From: Rhodospirillaceae bacterium
GTDB taxonomy: Bacteria; Pseudomonadota; Alphaproteobacteria; SMXQ01
Length of the DNA stretch: 40,317 nucleotides
Direction: 5' to 3'
NCBI GenBank assembly: GCA_947474495.1
Contig: CANJIM010000022.1
Location: forward strand, 1 to 40,317
This document shows positions 8,641 through 17,822 of this stretch, piece after piece. Every line of letters starts with the position of its first letter. The first letter of the stretch is position 1. The translations under genes and the position numbers were made by a program. A model generated the notes under the pieces. That model was not told the origin of the DNA. It did no database searches and worked only from the letters and a program-made list of their open reading frames with translations.

Positions 8641-9582
8641 ATGCCCAGCCATGCCCTCTCAGAGCTTGATCCGCTCGCCGCCCTGCGATGGCAGGTCGAA
8701 GCCGGCGCCGACGAAGCGATCGCCGACGAACCGGTCGACCGTTTCGCCACCTCGAAGGCCGCCAAGCCGGAGCCGGTCGCCGCTGTCGCGCCCGCCGCGC
8801 CACAAGTTGCGCCCAGTCGCCCCGTTCCCGTTCAAGCCGACGCCCCCCGCGCCGTCGCGCCGCAAGGCGCGCAAATCAAAGCGTCTAGCACCATTCTGCA
8901 GGCGCCGACCTATTCGGCGACGCCGGGCGCGCAAAGCGGTGAAGCCCTGCAATCGGCCAGCGCGCTCGCCGCCGGCGCGAACAGCCTCGACGAATTGCGC
9001 GCCGCGCTCGCCAGCTTCGACGGCTGCGCCCTCAAGAAGACGGCGACCAATCTGGTGTTCGCCGACGGCAATCCGGCGGCGCGCGTCATGTTCATCGGCG
9101 AAGCGCCGGGCGCCGACGAAGACCGCCAGGGCCTGCCCTTCGTCGGCGTCTCCGGCCAGCTGTTGGACCGCATGATCGGCCATATCGGCCTGACCCGGGC
9201 TGAGTCCGCCTATATCACCAACGTGCTGTTCTGGCGCCCGCCCGGCAACCGCACGCCGACGCCCGGCGAGATCGGCGCCTGCCTGCCCTTCGTCGAGCGC
9301 CATATCGAGCTGATCGACCCGGCGGTCATCGTGCTGGTCGGCGGCATTTCGGCCAAAACCATGCTCGCCCGCTCAGAGGGAATCACGCGGCTGCGTGGCC
9401 AATGGCACAGCTACGAGACGCCGCGCATGAGCCGTCCGGTGCCGATCATCGCCACCTTCCATCCGGCCTATCTGCTGCGCAGCCCCGGCCAGAAGCGCGA
9501 AGCCTGGAGGGATCTCCTCGCCATCCAGGCGAAGATGGAAGAGCTCGGCATCGCGCCGGTCAAAGCGCCGACTGCATCATAG
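8641..9582 (+). CDS. Uracil-DNA glycosylase, family 4/5-like
   Basis: The 313-residue product has an Ala/Pro-rich N-terminal tail (about 1-115) and a C-terminal UDG domain. Diagnostic motifs are [17 protein letters not shown] (active-site loop), [26 protein letters not shown] and the HPAYLLR motif. Family members excise uracil from DNA in base-excision repair. Classical family 4 enzymes hold a 4Fe-4S cluster with four Cys. Here only the Cys in FDGCALKK and in GACLPFV remain, while the Cys expected before RPP is Trp and the first N-terminal Cys is absent. The cluster is therefore probably missing or altered. It stands alone ahead of the lytic transglycosylase gene. Confidence 0.9.
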   Translation: MPSHALSELDPLAALRWQVEAGADEAIADEPVDRFATSKAAKPEPVAAVAPAAPQVAPSRPVPVQADAPRAVAPQGAQIKASSTILQAPTYSATPGAQSGEALQSASALAAGANSLDELRAALASFDGCALKKTATNLVFADGNPAARVMFIGEAPGADEDRQGLPFVGVSGQLLDRMIGHIGLTRAESAYITNVLFWRPPGNRTPTPGEIGACLPFVERHIELIDPAVIVLVGGISAKTMLARSEGITRLRGQWHSYETPRMSRPVPIIATFHPAYLLRSPGQKREAWRDLLAIQAKMEELGIAPVKAPTAS

Positions 9583-9775
9583 TATATTTTTGTAACTATG
9601 ATAATTTGGCGGAGTCAACGCCACCCTCCGCTATCGGTGCCGCCTTAGGCCTAAATTCCCGTCATTGAAATCATTTAGAAATCTCGATTCCTCCACAGGT
9701 TTTATAGGTTTTTAACAGGCTTCGGGCATTCACCATACTTGCCCCGAGCTTCCCCCTTCCGCTAAGAACCATGCC

Positions 9776-11533
9776 ATGACTGAGGCGGCCAACCACCCCA
9801 GCCAGCGTGTTACGTGCCCCCAGCGCACCATCAGAGGGGTTCACAGCGCCAACCGACCCCTGAAGGCCTTTGTCGCCGTCGGGGCTCTTGCGCTCCTTTC
9901 CGCCTCCTTGCTGTTGTCGACCACCAGCCTGGCCAGCGAGCCCGGCCGGCAAGCCGCGTCGACGACGCCGACTTACGCCTTCACCGACCAGCTGGCGCCG
10001 ACCGAACTGCCCGAGATCCTGTCGACGGCCGACGCGACCCGCTATGCGCGCATCTTCGATCTGCAGGACGCGGGACGCTACGCCGAGGCCGACAAGGTGA
10101 TCGCCGTGTTGCGCGACAAGTCGCTGCTCGGCCATGTCCAGGCCCAGCGCTATCTCGCGTCCAATTACAAGGCGACCTACGGCGAACTGGCCGCCTGGCT
10201 CGATGCCTACGGCGATCTGGCCGACGCCAAGCGCGTCTATGCCATCGCCATGAAGAAAAAGCCGGCCAAGACGGCTGGTCCCAAGGCGCCGAGCGGCAAC
10301 AGCGCCGTCCTGTCCTATGCCGTGTTCGGCGGCGTCATCGAGCCGCCCGCCAAGCCGTGGAACGCCGCGCTCGACGCCTTCCGCAAGGGACAGTATCTCG
10401 CGGCGGCCAAGCAGTTCGAAGGCGTTGCCCGCACCCCCAAGGCGTCGCCCTGGGTGCTGTCGGCCGGCGCCTATTGGACGGCGCGCTCCTACATGCTGGC
10501 CCACCAGCCGCAGAAGGTCACCGCCTGGCTTGAAGAGGCCGCGCGCCATTCGCGCACCTTCTATGGCCTGATCGCCCGCGAAAGCCTCGGCCTCGAACCC
10601 GATCTCGATCTGCGCACGCCGGCGCTCGACGCGCGCGATCTCGCCGCTCTCATCGAAATGCCCGCCGGCCGCCGCGCCGCCGCGCTGCTGCAGATCGGCG
10701 ATGCCGAACGCGCCGAACAGGAACTCGCCGCGCTCGGCAACAGCGCCTCGTCCGCCGCCAACCGCGCCGCCCTGGCCCTGGCCGGCCGCGCCAACATGCC
10801 GAACCTGGCGCTGCGCCTCGGCAATGCCTTCTCGTCGAGCAACGGCGACGGCACCTTCCGCGACGCCGCGATCTATCCGGTGCCGGGCTGGCGTCCGCCC
10901 GAGGGCTACGACATCGACCGCGCGCTGATCTTCGCCGTGATGCGCCAGGAATCGGCGTTCAACATCCGCGCCCGCAGCCCGATGGGCGCCACCGGCCTGA
11001 TGCAGCTGATGCCCGCCACCGCCAGCTTCATGGCCGAAGGCGAGCGCTTCCGCGGCAGCAACCGCGACCGCCTGCTCGAACCCGAGACCAACATCTCGCT
11101 CGGCCAACGCTACATCCGCCATCTGCTCGCCGATCCGTCGGTCGCCAACAACCTGATCATGCTGTCGGTCGCCTACAACGGCGGCCCCGGCAATCTCGCC
11201 AAGTGGCAGCGGAAGTCGGGCAACGAAGACGATCCCTTGCTCTTCATCGAGAGCCTGCCGTCGCGCGAGACGCGCATCTTCGTCGAGCGCGTCATGGCGA
11301 ACCTGTGGATCTACCGCATGCGGCTCGGTCAATCGAACGACTCGCTGGCCTCGCTCGCCGGCGGCGCCTGGCCGATGTATGCCGCGCTCGACGGCCTCGG
11401 CAATGAGGACGTGCGCGTCGCCGAAGCGCCCCGTGAATTGAGCGAGTCGGATGCGCTCAACCGCGCCGCCCTCGATCAGATGGGCCCGCCGTCCGGCAGC
11501 ATGGGCGTCCTCGGCACGCTCGAGGCCGAGTAA
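9776..11533 (+). CDS. Soluble lytic murein transglycosylase
   Basis: The 585-residue periplasmic enzyme cleaves the MurNAc-GlcNAc bond of peptidoglycan with formation of 1,6-anhydroMurNAc. An extended basic N-terminus is followed by a hydrophobic signal segment (about 32-49). Next comes a long helical-repeat (Slt70 U/L-like) region rich in Ala. The C-terminal goose-lysozyme-like domain has the catalytic Glu392 in AVMRQESAFN, then GATGLMQLMPATA and SVAYNGGPGNLAKW. The start at 9776 gives a signal peptide with an unusually long n-region (about 30 residues). Internal starts are possible. moaB follows 47 bp downstream on the same strand. The preceding gap (9583-9775) is AT-rich and contains two GANTC sites. 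Confidence 0.93.
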   Translation: MTEAANHPSQRVTCPQRTIRGVHSANRPLKAFVAVGALALLSASLLLSTTSLASEPGRQAASTTPTYAFTDQLAPTELPEILSTADATRYARIFDLQDAGRYAEADKVIAVLRDKSLLGHVQAQRYLASNYKATYGELAAWLDAYGDLADAKRVYAIAMKKKPAKTAGPKAPSGNSAVLSYAVFGGVIEPPAKPWNAALDAFRKGQYLAAAKQFEGVARTPKASPWVLSAGAYWTARSYMLAHQPQKVTAWLEEAARHSRTFYGLIARESLGLEPDLDLRTPALDARDLAALIEMPAGRRAAALLQIGDAERAEQELAALGNSASSAANRAALALAGRANMPNLALRLGNAFSSSNGDGTFRDAAIYPVPGWRPPEGYDIDRALIFAVMRQESAFNIRARSPMGATGLMQLMPATASFMAEGERFRGSNRDRLLEPETNISLGQRYIRHLLADPSVANNLIMLSVAYNGGPGNLAKWQRKSGNEDDPLLFIESLPSRETRIFVERVMANLWIYRMRLGQSNDSLASLAGGAWPMYAALDGLGNEDVRVAEAPRELSESDALNRAALDQMGPPSGSMGVLGTLEAE

Positions 11534-11580
11534 GCCGCGCTTTTGACGGCGCGACCGTGCGGGCGTAACATCGCCCAATC

Positions 11581-12123
11581 ATGGCCATCGACGAAACCCG
11601 CAGCTTCATTCCCGTCAACATCGCCGTTCTCACGGTGTCCGACACGCGCCGTCCGAAGGACGACGAGTCGGGCGACGTGCTGGAAAGCCGCCTGACCGAC
11701 GCCGGCCACAAGCTGGCGGCCCGCGACATCGTGCGTGACGACGTCGGCGAGATCACCGCCAAACTCAAGCAATGGATCGCCGACCCCAACGTCGACGTGG
11801 TGATTTCCACCGGCGGCACCGGCCTGACGGGCCGCGACGTCACGCCGGAGGCCTTTGAGGCGATCTACGAGAAAAAGATCGACGGCTTCGGCGAGCTGTT
11901 CCGCATGTTGAGCTACCAGAAGATCGGCACCTCGACGATCCAGTCGCGTGCCACGGCGGGCCTCGCCGGCGGCACTTACCTGTTCGCCCTGCCCGGCTCG
12001 CCCGGCGCCTGCAAGGACGGCTGGGACATCATCCACACCCAGCTCGACTCGCGCTTCCGTCCCTGCAACCTGGTGCAGCTCATGCCGCGCCTGCAGGAAC
12101 ATGTGAAGAAGGCGACGGCGTAA
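11581..12123 (+). CDS. moaB: Molybdenum cofactor biosynthesis protein B
   Basis: The 180-residue protein is of the MoaB/MogA fold, which adenylylates molybdopterin in molybdenum cofactor synthesis. It contains the core motifs NIAVLTVSDTR, VVISTGGTGLTGRDVTPEA and ALPGSPGACKDGW, and matches the family length. It starts 47 bp after the lytic transglycosylase stop and may be read from the same transcript. It converges with the ion-channel gene, whose stop is 23 bp away. There is no other Moco gene nearby. Confidence 0.95.
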   Translation: MAIDETRSFIPVNIAVLTVSDTRRPKDDESGDVLESRLTDAGHKLAARDIVRDDVGEITAKLKQWIADPNVDVVISTGGTGLTGRDVTPEAFEAIYEKKIDGFGELFRMLSYQKIGTSTIQSRATAGLAGGTYLFALPGSPGACKDGWDIIHTQLDSRFRPCNLVQLMPRLQEHVKKATA

Positions 12124-12146
12124 GACGTCGTCATCGCGCCGTCGTC

Positions 12147-13046
12147 TCAGGCCGGCCGCCGCTCCAGCAGCGCCTTCAATTCCGCGATATCCCGCCGCAC
12201 GGCGGCGATCTCGGCGCTGATGGTCGCCGTCTCGGCGTCGGAGGCCTGCTGGATCGCCGCGATCTCGGCTTTCTGCTCGGCTTCATGCTCGCTCTGCATG
12301 GCGTTGACGATGATGGCGATGAACAGGTTCAGCATGGTGAAGGTCGCCACCAGGATGAACGGAATGAAGAACAGCCAAGCGAACGGCTGCGGCTCCATGA
12401 TGTCGCGCACGATATCGGCCCAGCCTTCCAGCGTCATGATCTGAAACAGCGTGAACATCGAGCCGCCGATGCTGCCGAACAGCTCGGGCGCATCGTCGCC
12501 GTAGAGCTTGGTCGCCAGCACCGCCGAGACATAGAAGAACAGCAGCAGCACGCCGGAGATCGCGCCGAGGCCGGGAATCGCGCCGACCAGCGAGGCGACG
12601 ACGCGGCGCAGCGACGGCACCACCGAGACGAGCCGCAGCACGCGCAGGATGCGCAGCGCGCGCAGCACCGACAGCGCGCCAGTCGATGGCACGAGAGCAA
12701 TGCCGACCACCGCGAGGTCGAACAGATTCCAGCCGTTGCGGAAGAAGCCGAGGCCGCGGCCGATCATCTTGGCGGCGAGCTCGGCGACGAACACCATCAG
12801 GATGGCGTGGTCGAGTCCTTCGAGCCAGGGGCCGTAGCGGTCCATGACGCTCGGCGCGGTCTCGAGGCCGAGCGTGACGGCATTGACGACGATCAGCGCG
12901 ATGATGGCGCGCTGCGCCGGGAGGCTTTCGGCGATGTCGGCGAGGCGGCTGCGCCAATGATGCGGCGCGTTGTCCCCATTAGACGGAAGGGGGCCGGGCG
13001 GCAGTTGGGACGCGCCAGAAGGCGGAAGAGGAGAGAGATCGGTCAT
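12147..13046 (-). CDS. Voltage-gated cation channel of the bacterial Nav/Cav type
   Basis: The 299-residue, six-helix channel subunit (one domain, assembling as a tetramer) has S1 at about 47-63, S2 at 77-95, S3 at 105-121 and an S4 voltage sensor with Arg at every third position (129, 132, 135, 138). S5 spans about 158-180 and S6 about 222-250. The pore loop reads TLEGWAD at 205-211. Bacterial sodium channels typically have TLESW; a Gly after the Glu together with an Asp two places after the Trp resembles the calcium-type filter described for CavMr. The C-terminus (about 251-297) is a charged heptad-rich helix, the usual tetramer coiled coil. The N-terminal 30 residues are Pro-rich. The ion selectivity is inferred. 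Confidence 0.9.
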   Translation of the reverse strand: MTDLSPLPPSGASQLPPGPLPSNGDNAPHHWRSRLADIAESLPAQRAIIALIVVNAVTLGLETAPSVMDRYGPWLEGLDHAILMVFVAELAAKMIGRGLGFFRNGWNLFDLAVVGIALVPSTGALSVLRALRILRVLRLVSVVPSLRRVVASLVGAIPGLGAISGVLLLFFYVSAVLATKLYGDDAPELFGSIGGSMFTLFQIMTLEGWADIVRDIMEPQPFAWLFFIPFILVATFTMLNLFIAIIVNAMQSEHEAEQKAEIAAIQQASDAETATISAEIAAVRRDIAELKALLERRPA

Positions 13047-13215
13047 CGGGGCTCCGGGTCATGCGGGGCGGCGAAAGGCCAGGGCGAAAGCGCGCGCACT
13101 ATGGCGAAGCCGGACCGTCCTGTCATGACTTGAAAAGACCGAGCATGATCAAAGAGAAAGCCGAACCCCGATTCATGTTCTTGATTTGTTCTCTCTGGCG
13201 GATTAGCGTCTCGCC

Positions 13216-14391
13216 ATGACCCAAAACACAGCCGACCTCTCCGACATCAGCACGGAGTTCGAGCCGTCGCCTTACGAGGCTCTCGATTCCGACCAGCCCC
13301 TGCCCGATCAGGCCATCAAGGGCCGCGGCGCGGTGAGCAACGCGACCGGCCGCTTCGAGCCCGAGACGCGCATCCGCACCGATGACGGTTGGGACATCGC
13401 CCAGCGCCTCGACGAAGACGAGGAGATGGCGCCATCGCTGCGCACCACGGTGCAGGCCGACACGACGCGCAGCGTCATCGCGCGCAACGATTCGCCCGAC
13501 ATCCCCTTCACCCAGTCGATCAATCCCTATCGCGGCTGCGAGCATGGCTGCATCTATTGCTTCGCGCGGCCGACCCACGCCTATCTCGGCTATTCGCCCG
13601 GCCTCGATTTTGAGACCAAGCTGGTCGCCAAGTTCGACGGGGCCAAGCTGCTCGAAGAGGAGCTGCGCAAGCCCGGCTACAAATGCCAGGTGATCGCCAT
13701 GGGGACCAACACCGATCCCTACCAGCCGATCGAGCGCAAGCACGAGATCACCCGCAACATCCTCAAAGTGCTGCAGGCCTATAACCACCCAATCGGCTTC
13801 GTCACCAAGTCGGCGCTGATCCTGCGCGACATCGACATCCTGGCGCCGATGGCCGAGAAAGGCCTGGCGCATGTGTTTGTCTCGCTGACCACGCTCGATC
13901 CCGAGCTGGCGCGCACCATGGAGCCGCGCGCCTCCTCGCCGCAGCTGCGCCTCAAAGCGATCCGCGAACTGAACGCGGCGGGCATCCCCTGCGGCGTGAT
14001 GACGGCGCCGATGATCCCCGGTCTCAACGATGCCGAGATGGAAAAGCTGCTGGAGGCCGCGTGGGACGCCGGCGCCCGCCGCGCCGGCTATGTTCTGCTG
14101 CGCCTGCCGCACGAGATCAAGGACCTGTTCGCCGAATGGCTGTGGGCGCATTACCCGATGAAAGCCGAGCATGTGCTGTCGCTCATCAAGGGCACGCGCG
14201 GCGGCAAGCTCAATGATCCCAACTTCGGCAGCCGCATGCGCGGCGAAGGCCGCTATGCCGAACTGATCAAGCAGCGCTTCGAGCTGGCCACCAAACGCCT
14301 CGGCTTCAACAGCGAGCCGCGCAGCGCGGGCTTGCGCACGGACTTGTTCGAGCGGCCGGTGAGGCCAGGCGATCAGTTGCGGTTGCTCTAG
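13216..14391 (+). CDS. PA0069-family radical SAM protein
   Basis: The 391-residue protein has a CxxxCxxC radical-SAM cluster motif at Cys108, Cys112 and Cys115 (RGCEHGCIYCFARPTHAYLG), which binds a 4Fe-4S cluster and S-adenosylmethionine. The FARPTHAYLGYSPGLDFETK stretch is the signature of the PA0069/SplB-like group, whose reaction is not established. A TIM-barrel core follows, with MGTNTDPYQPIE and APMIPGLND. The gene starts at ATG 13216 without a strong ribosome site. Its stop codon directly abuts the stop codon of the convergent amidohydrolase gene. Confidence 0.92.
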   Translation: MTQNTADLSDISTEFEPSPYEALDSDQPLPDQAIKGRGAVSNATGRFEPETRIRTDDGWDIAQRLDEDEEMAPSLRTTVQADTTRSVIARNDSPDIPFTQSINPYRGCEHGCIYCFARPTHAYLGYSPGLDFETKLVAKFDGAKLLEEELRKPGYKCQVIAMGTNTDPYQPIERKHEITRNILKVLQAYNHPIGFVTKSALILRDIDILAPMAEKGLAHVFVSLTTLDPELARTMEPRASSPQLRLKAIRELNAAGIPCGVMTAPMIPGLNDAEMEKLLEAAWDAGARRAGYVLLRLPHEIKDLFAEWLWAHYPMKAEHVLSLIKGTRGGKLNDPNFGSRMRGEGRYAELIKQRFELATKRLGFNSEPRSAGLRTDLFERPVRPGDQLRLL

Positions 14392-15561
14392 CTAGTCGAT
14401 CTTCACCTTGTAGATTTTCTCGACGTTGCTGATCGCCACCTTGCGCGCCAGGTCGGGCGGCAATTGGTTGAGCAGGATGCGCGCGCCGACGGTGAGCGAC
14501 GGCGTCCGTTCGGCGAATACAGCGCCCGCCGCCGTGCCGCCCGCCGCGTTCTCCCCGGCATAGAAACGGTCGGTACCCATGACGAAGCGGTCGGGAAAAT
14601 CGACCATGAGTTGCTTCCACTCCGGCGCAATCTGGCCGTCGCGCCCGAGCGCCTGGTTGCGCAGCGGCGAACGCGGTTGCACTTTCAAGCTCATATAAAG
14701 ATTGGCATGCGCCGCCAACAGCCGGCGCGCCAGGTCTGCCGTCCAATGTTCGGTTTGATCCCAGCCCGCATGGGCCCAGACGATGCGGGCGGCACGGTTG
14801 TGCGCCAGCAGGACTTCGAACTGCGCCAGGTTGGGCACCAGGGTCGCCGGATTGCGCGAGCTTTTCATATGGGCCGGGGCCGGACCCGGTTCGATCACCG
14901 GATCCATATGCAGGTCGATCGGCACGTCGCGTTGCGCCGCGATGTCGGCGAGCAGCAGGAACAAGGGATGATCGGGCCGCGCGCGGTGATAGGAATGCTG
15001 CTCGAGATGCGACAGATGCGTCACCGTCATCTCGCCGAAGCCGATGGCGCCCGCATCGAGAATCGCTTTCGCCATTGTGACGAAACGTTCGCGCCTCGCG
15101 TCGTCGACTTCGCCGGCGTCAGGTTGCGCCAGGATCATCGGGCCGATGCTGCCGCCGCCGCCCATGGCGAAGAGCCGGCCGCGATAGGGCTTGATGGCGC
15201 TCAAGAAGGCATCTTGATCGTAATTGCCGGCGCCACCCGCCGGCTGCGGCGTCGGCATGACGAAGGAGGCGCGCACGTTCGCCTCATCCATCGCCTTGAT
15301 GATAGCTGCAGCAGCCGCGTCGTAATCCTGCGCGCCGAGCCGTTGACCACCGCCGACGAGATGCGTGTGCACGTCGACCCAGGGGATGGCCGCGCGTGCG
15401 GCCGCTGGCGGCGCATCAGGGCTCGCCGCTTCGGGTCGCGCGCCGCGCTGCGGACCACCGGGTCCGCCGGGCCGCGCGCCCGGAGCTTGCGCGGCGGCCT
15501 CCGCCGTCAGAAACAGCAGCGCGGCCAAAGCCAACGCGATGCGATGGAGAACGCTTGTCAT
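14392..15561 (-). CDS. Exported amidohydrolase-superfamily metal-dependent hydrolase
   Basis: The 389-residue product begins with a Sec signal peptide (hydrophobic core about 8-20, cleavage near AEAAAQ|A). A Gly/Pro/Ala-rich linker leads to an amidohydrolase-2-like TIM barrel. Metal-ligand motifs are VDVHTH (His65, His67), IDLHMD, VWAHAGWD and a final GTDRF Asp. Members hydrolyse or decarboxylate small cyclic or carboxylic substrates; the true substrate is unknown. The start at 15561 is chosen because it makes the signal peptide N-terminal and has GGGGG upstream; the longer open frame to 15834 adds 91 implausible residues. Its stop is immediately adjacent to that of the convergent radical SAM gene. 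Confidence 0.85.
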   Translation of the reverse strand: MTSVLHRIALALAALLFLTAEAAAQAPGARPGGPGGPQRGARPEAASPDAPPAAARAAIPWVDVHTHLVGGGQRLGAQDYDAAAAAIIKAMDEANVRASFVMPTPQPAGGAGNYDQDAFLSAIKPYRGRLFAMGGGGSIGPMILAQPDAGEVDDARRERFVTMAKAILDAGAIGFGEMTVTHLSHLEQHSYHRARPDHPLFLLLADIAAQRDVPIDLHMDPVIEPGPAPAHMKSSRNPATLVPNLAQFEVLLAHNRAARIVWAHAGWDQTEHWTADLARRLLAAHANLYMSLKVQPRSPLRNQALGRDGQIAPEWKQLMVDFPDRFVMGTDRFYAGENAAGGTAAGAVFAERTPSLTVGARILLNQLPPDLARKVAISNVEKIYKVKID

Positions 15562-15739
15562 GAACAACCCCCGGCACGGCAATGAACGGACGCTCTCCCC
15601 GCTGCGGCAAGGCGCGACGAACGTAAGAGGCGCTAGAATATCGACCGGCGCAAGCGCGGAAAAGCGCTGCGACCGCAGATAAATCAGGGCGAATGAAAGG
15701 CGTTCTCTTCGCTCGCGCCAGCCTGTAAGTTTGCCCCGC

Positions 15740-17044
15740 ATGTTCCATGAAGCCGGTCTCATCGCCATCGCCGTCGTCGGTCTCGCCGCACTCCTGTGCG
15801 GCATGGCCATGACCTGGCTGCGCCAGCCGGCCATCGTCGGCTACATCCTCGCCGGCGTGCTGCTCGGCCCCTCCGTGCTCGGCATCGTCAGCGAACGCGA
15901 GAACATCCAGATTCTCGCCGACATCGGCGTGCTGCTGCTGCTGTTCCTCATCGGCATGGAACTCTCGCTCAAGTCCTTCATGCGCGTGTGGAAGGTCGCC
16001 ATCGGCTGCATGATCCTGCAGGTCGCCGGCGCGCTCGGCTTCAACTTCCTCCTCGCTTACATCCTCGGCTGGAATCCGGCGGCCGCCATGGTCGGCGGCT
16101 TCGTCATGGCGCTGTCCTCCACCGCCGTCGCCATCAAGATTCTCGAGGACATCGGCGAGCTGGACAGCGACACCGGCCGTCTCACCATCGCCGTGCTGAT
16201 CGCCCAGGACCTCGCGGTCGTGCCGATGATGCTGATCGTGCGCAACATGGCGGAGCGCGAAGGTGGCATCGGCTGGGTCGGCGCGGCGCAGATCGCCTTC
16301 GCCGTGATCTTTCTGGTCGGCTTCCTCATCGTGCTCGCCAGGAAGGGCACCGTGCATCTGCCCTTTATCGGACGCATCGCCAGACATGCCGACTTGCGCG
16401 CCCTCGCCGCCCTCGCTCTGTGCTGCGGCGCCGCCATGCTGTCAGGGCTGTTGGGCCTGTCGCCGGCCTACGGCGCCTTCCTCGCCGGCGTGCTGATCGG
16501 CAACAGCCATGTCAGCGCCGCCATGGAACAGGCGACACAGCCGATCCAGAGCATCCTGATGATGGTGTTCTTCCTCTCGATCGGCCTGTTGATCGACCTG
16601 CGCTTCATCTGGGAGAACGTCGGCGCCGTGGCGCTGTGGCTCGTCGTCGTCACCCTGTTCAAGACGGTGCTGAACATCGGCATCCTGCGCGCCCTCGGCA
16701 CGCCGTGGAATCAGGCCTTCGTCGCCGGCACGGTGATGGGACAGATCGGCGAGTTCTCCTTCGTCATCGCCGGCACCGCCTTCACCGCCGGGCTGGTGAC
16801 CGCCGAGGGCCAGCGGATGGCGGTCGCCATCATCGCGCTCTCGCTCGTCGTCAGCCCCTTGTGGCAGGTGATGGCGCGCCGCCTTGATGACGCCGCCGCC
16901 ATCGGCGTCACCTCGTTCCGCGAAATTCTGCGCGCGCTGTTCACCCACGGCGAGACGCCGAGCATTGCCAAGGTGGCCGCCGCCGCCGGCGAAGGCCTGC
17001 AGCGCCGCCGTGAAGAGCGCGACGGCACCAACGGGGATTCGTGA
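15740..17044 (+). CDS. CPA2-family monovalent cation:proton antiporter
   Basis: The 434-residue membrane protein has about twelve hydrophobic segments and the CPA2/KefB-type signatures GYILAGVLLGPSVLG, LSSTAVAIKIL and AVLIAQDLAVVP, the last with the QD pair of the ion-binding site. The TrkA-N nucleotide-binding domain of KefB/KefC is absent, leaving only a short charged C-terminal tail. The ATG at 15740 is chosen; an in-frame TTG at 15731 would add three residues, and neither has a clear ribosome site. Its stop lies one base before the rnhB start, so the two genes are translationally coupled. It probably exchanges K+ or Na+ for protons. Confidence 0.93.
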   Translation: MFHEAGLIAIAVVGLAALLCGMAMTWLRQPAIVGYILAGVLLGPSVLGIVSERENIQILADIGVLLLLFLIGMELSLKSFMRVWKVAIGCMILQVAGALGFNFLLAYILGWNPAAAMVGGFVMALSSTAVAIKILEDIGELDSDTGRLTIAVLIAQDLAVVPMMLIVRNMAEREGGIGWVGAAQIAFAVIFLVGFLIVLARKGTVHLPFIGRIARHADLRALAALALCCGAAMLSGLLGLSPAYGAFLAGVLIGNSHVSAAMEQATQPIQSILMMVFFLSIGLLIDLRFIWENVGAVALWLVVVTLFKTVLNIGILRALGTPWNQAFVAGTVMGQIGEFSFVIAGTAFTAGLVTAEGQRMAVAIIALSLVVSPLWQVMARRLDDAAAIGVTSFREILRALFTHGETPSIAKVAAAAGEGLQRRREERDGTNGDS

Positions 17045-17045
17045 G

Positions 17046-17684
17046 ATGCCGACCTATCGGCAAGAAACCGAACTGATGCAGGCGCACGACGCCGCCCGCG
17101 TCTGCGGCATCGACGAAGTGGGCCGCGGCCCGTGGGCGGGTCCGGTGGTCGCCGTCGCCGTGGTGCTCGACATCGCCAAGGTGCCGCGCCGCCTGCAGCG
17201 CCGGCTCGACGATTCCAAGGCCCTGAAACGCGAGGCGCGCGAAGACATCGACGCGCGGCTGCGCGATCTGTTCGGCCATGCGGTGTGGGCCGGCTTCGGC
17301 GCCGCCAGCGTATCCGAGATCGACGAGATCAACATTTTGCAAGCGAGCCTGCTCGCCATGCGCCGCGCCCATGACGCGCTGCCGGTCGCGCCGCAAGCCG
17401 CCCTGGTCGACGGCAACAAGCTGCCCGACCTGCCCTGCCCGGCGCGCGCCGTGATCGGCGGCGATGCGCTGTGCCTCTCGATCGCCGCCGCCTCGATCAT
17501 CGCCAAGGTGGCGCGCGACCGCATGATGGTCGAGCTGTGCGACGCCCACCCCGGCTACGGCTGGCGCACCAACGCCGGCTACGGCACTGCCGAGCACCAG
17601 GCCGGCCTCGCCAAGCTCGGCGTCACCGTCCACCACCGCCGCAGCTTCGCGCCTATTGCACGACTGTTGGGCGCCGCCTCCTAA
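17046..17684 (+). CDS. rnhB: Ribonuclease HII
   Basis: The 212-residue enzyme removes RNA from RNA/DNA hybrids and single misincorporated ribonucleotides. The active-site motif CGIDEVGRGPWAGPVVA (Asp23, Glu24) opens the domain, followed by ALVDGNK and ASIIAKVARDRMM, which carry further acidic and basic catalytic residues. The ATG at 17046 starts one base after the antiporter stop. A longer frame starting at 16884 overlaps the antiporter and is a shadow. rnhB beside ccrM is, from memory, a common alphaproteobacterial neighbourhood, here with the two genes convergent. Confidence 0.96.
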   Translation: MPTYRQETELMQAHDAARVCGIDEVGRGPWAGPVVAVAVVLDIAKVPRRLQRRLDDSKALKREAREDIDARLRDLFGHAVWAGFGAASVSEIDEINILQASLLAMRRAHDALPVAPQAALVDGNKLPDLPCPARAVIGGDALCLSIAAASIIAKVARDRMMVELCDAHPGYGWRTNAGYGTAEHQAGLAKLGVTVHHRRSFAPIARLLGAAS

Positions 17685-17722
17685 TCATTCCGGCCCGGGC
17701 CCCGGCCTCGCCCTTCCCCACT

Positions 17723-17807
17723 CGTCACCCTCGGGCTTGACCCGAGGGTCCATGTTTCCATCTGACAAACGGATGGATGGATTGCCCGGTCAAGCCGGGC
17801 AATGACG
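17723..17807. repeat. REP-like mosaic palindromic element
   Basis: An 85-bp intergenic element is bounded by CGTCA (17723-17727) and TGACG (17803-17807). It contains two perfect 9-bp hairpins: ACCCTCGGG/CCCGAGGGT (17727-17735 and 17741-17749, loop CTTGA) and ATTGCCCGG/CCGGGCAAT (17781-17789 and 17795-17803, loop TCAAG). The two loops are complementary to each other. This build is like dispersed palindromes I recall in many alphaproteobacterial genomes. Only one copy is in this window. Confidence 0.7.
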
Positions 17808-17822
17808 ACTAGAGATAAAAAA

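Noticed and set aside
9671-11578. Long minus-strand frame opposite the lytic transglycosylase
   Set aside because: Repetitive Arg/Gly-rich shadow of a clear enzyme gene with catalytic motifs.
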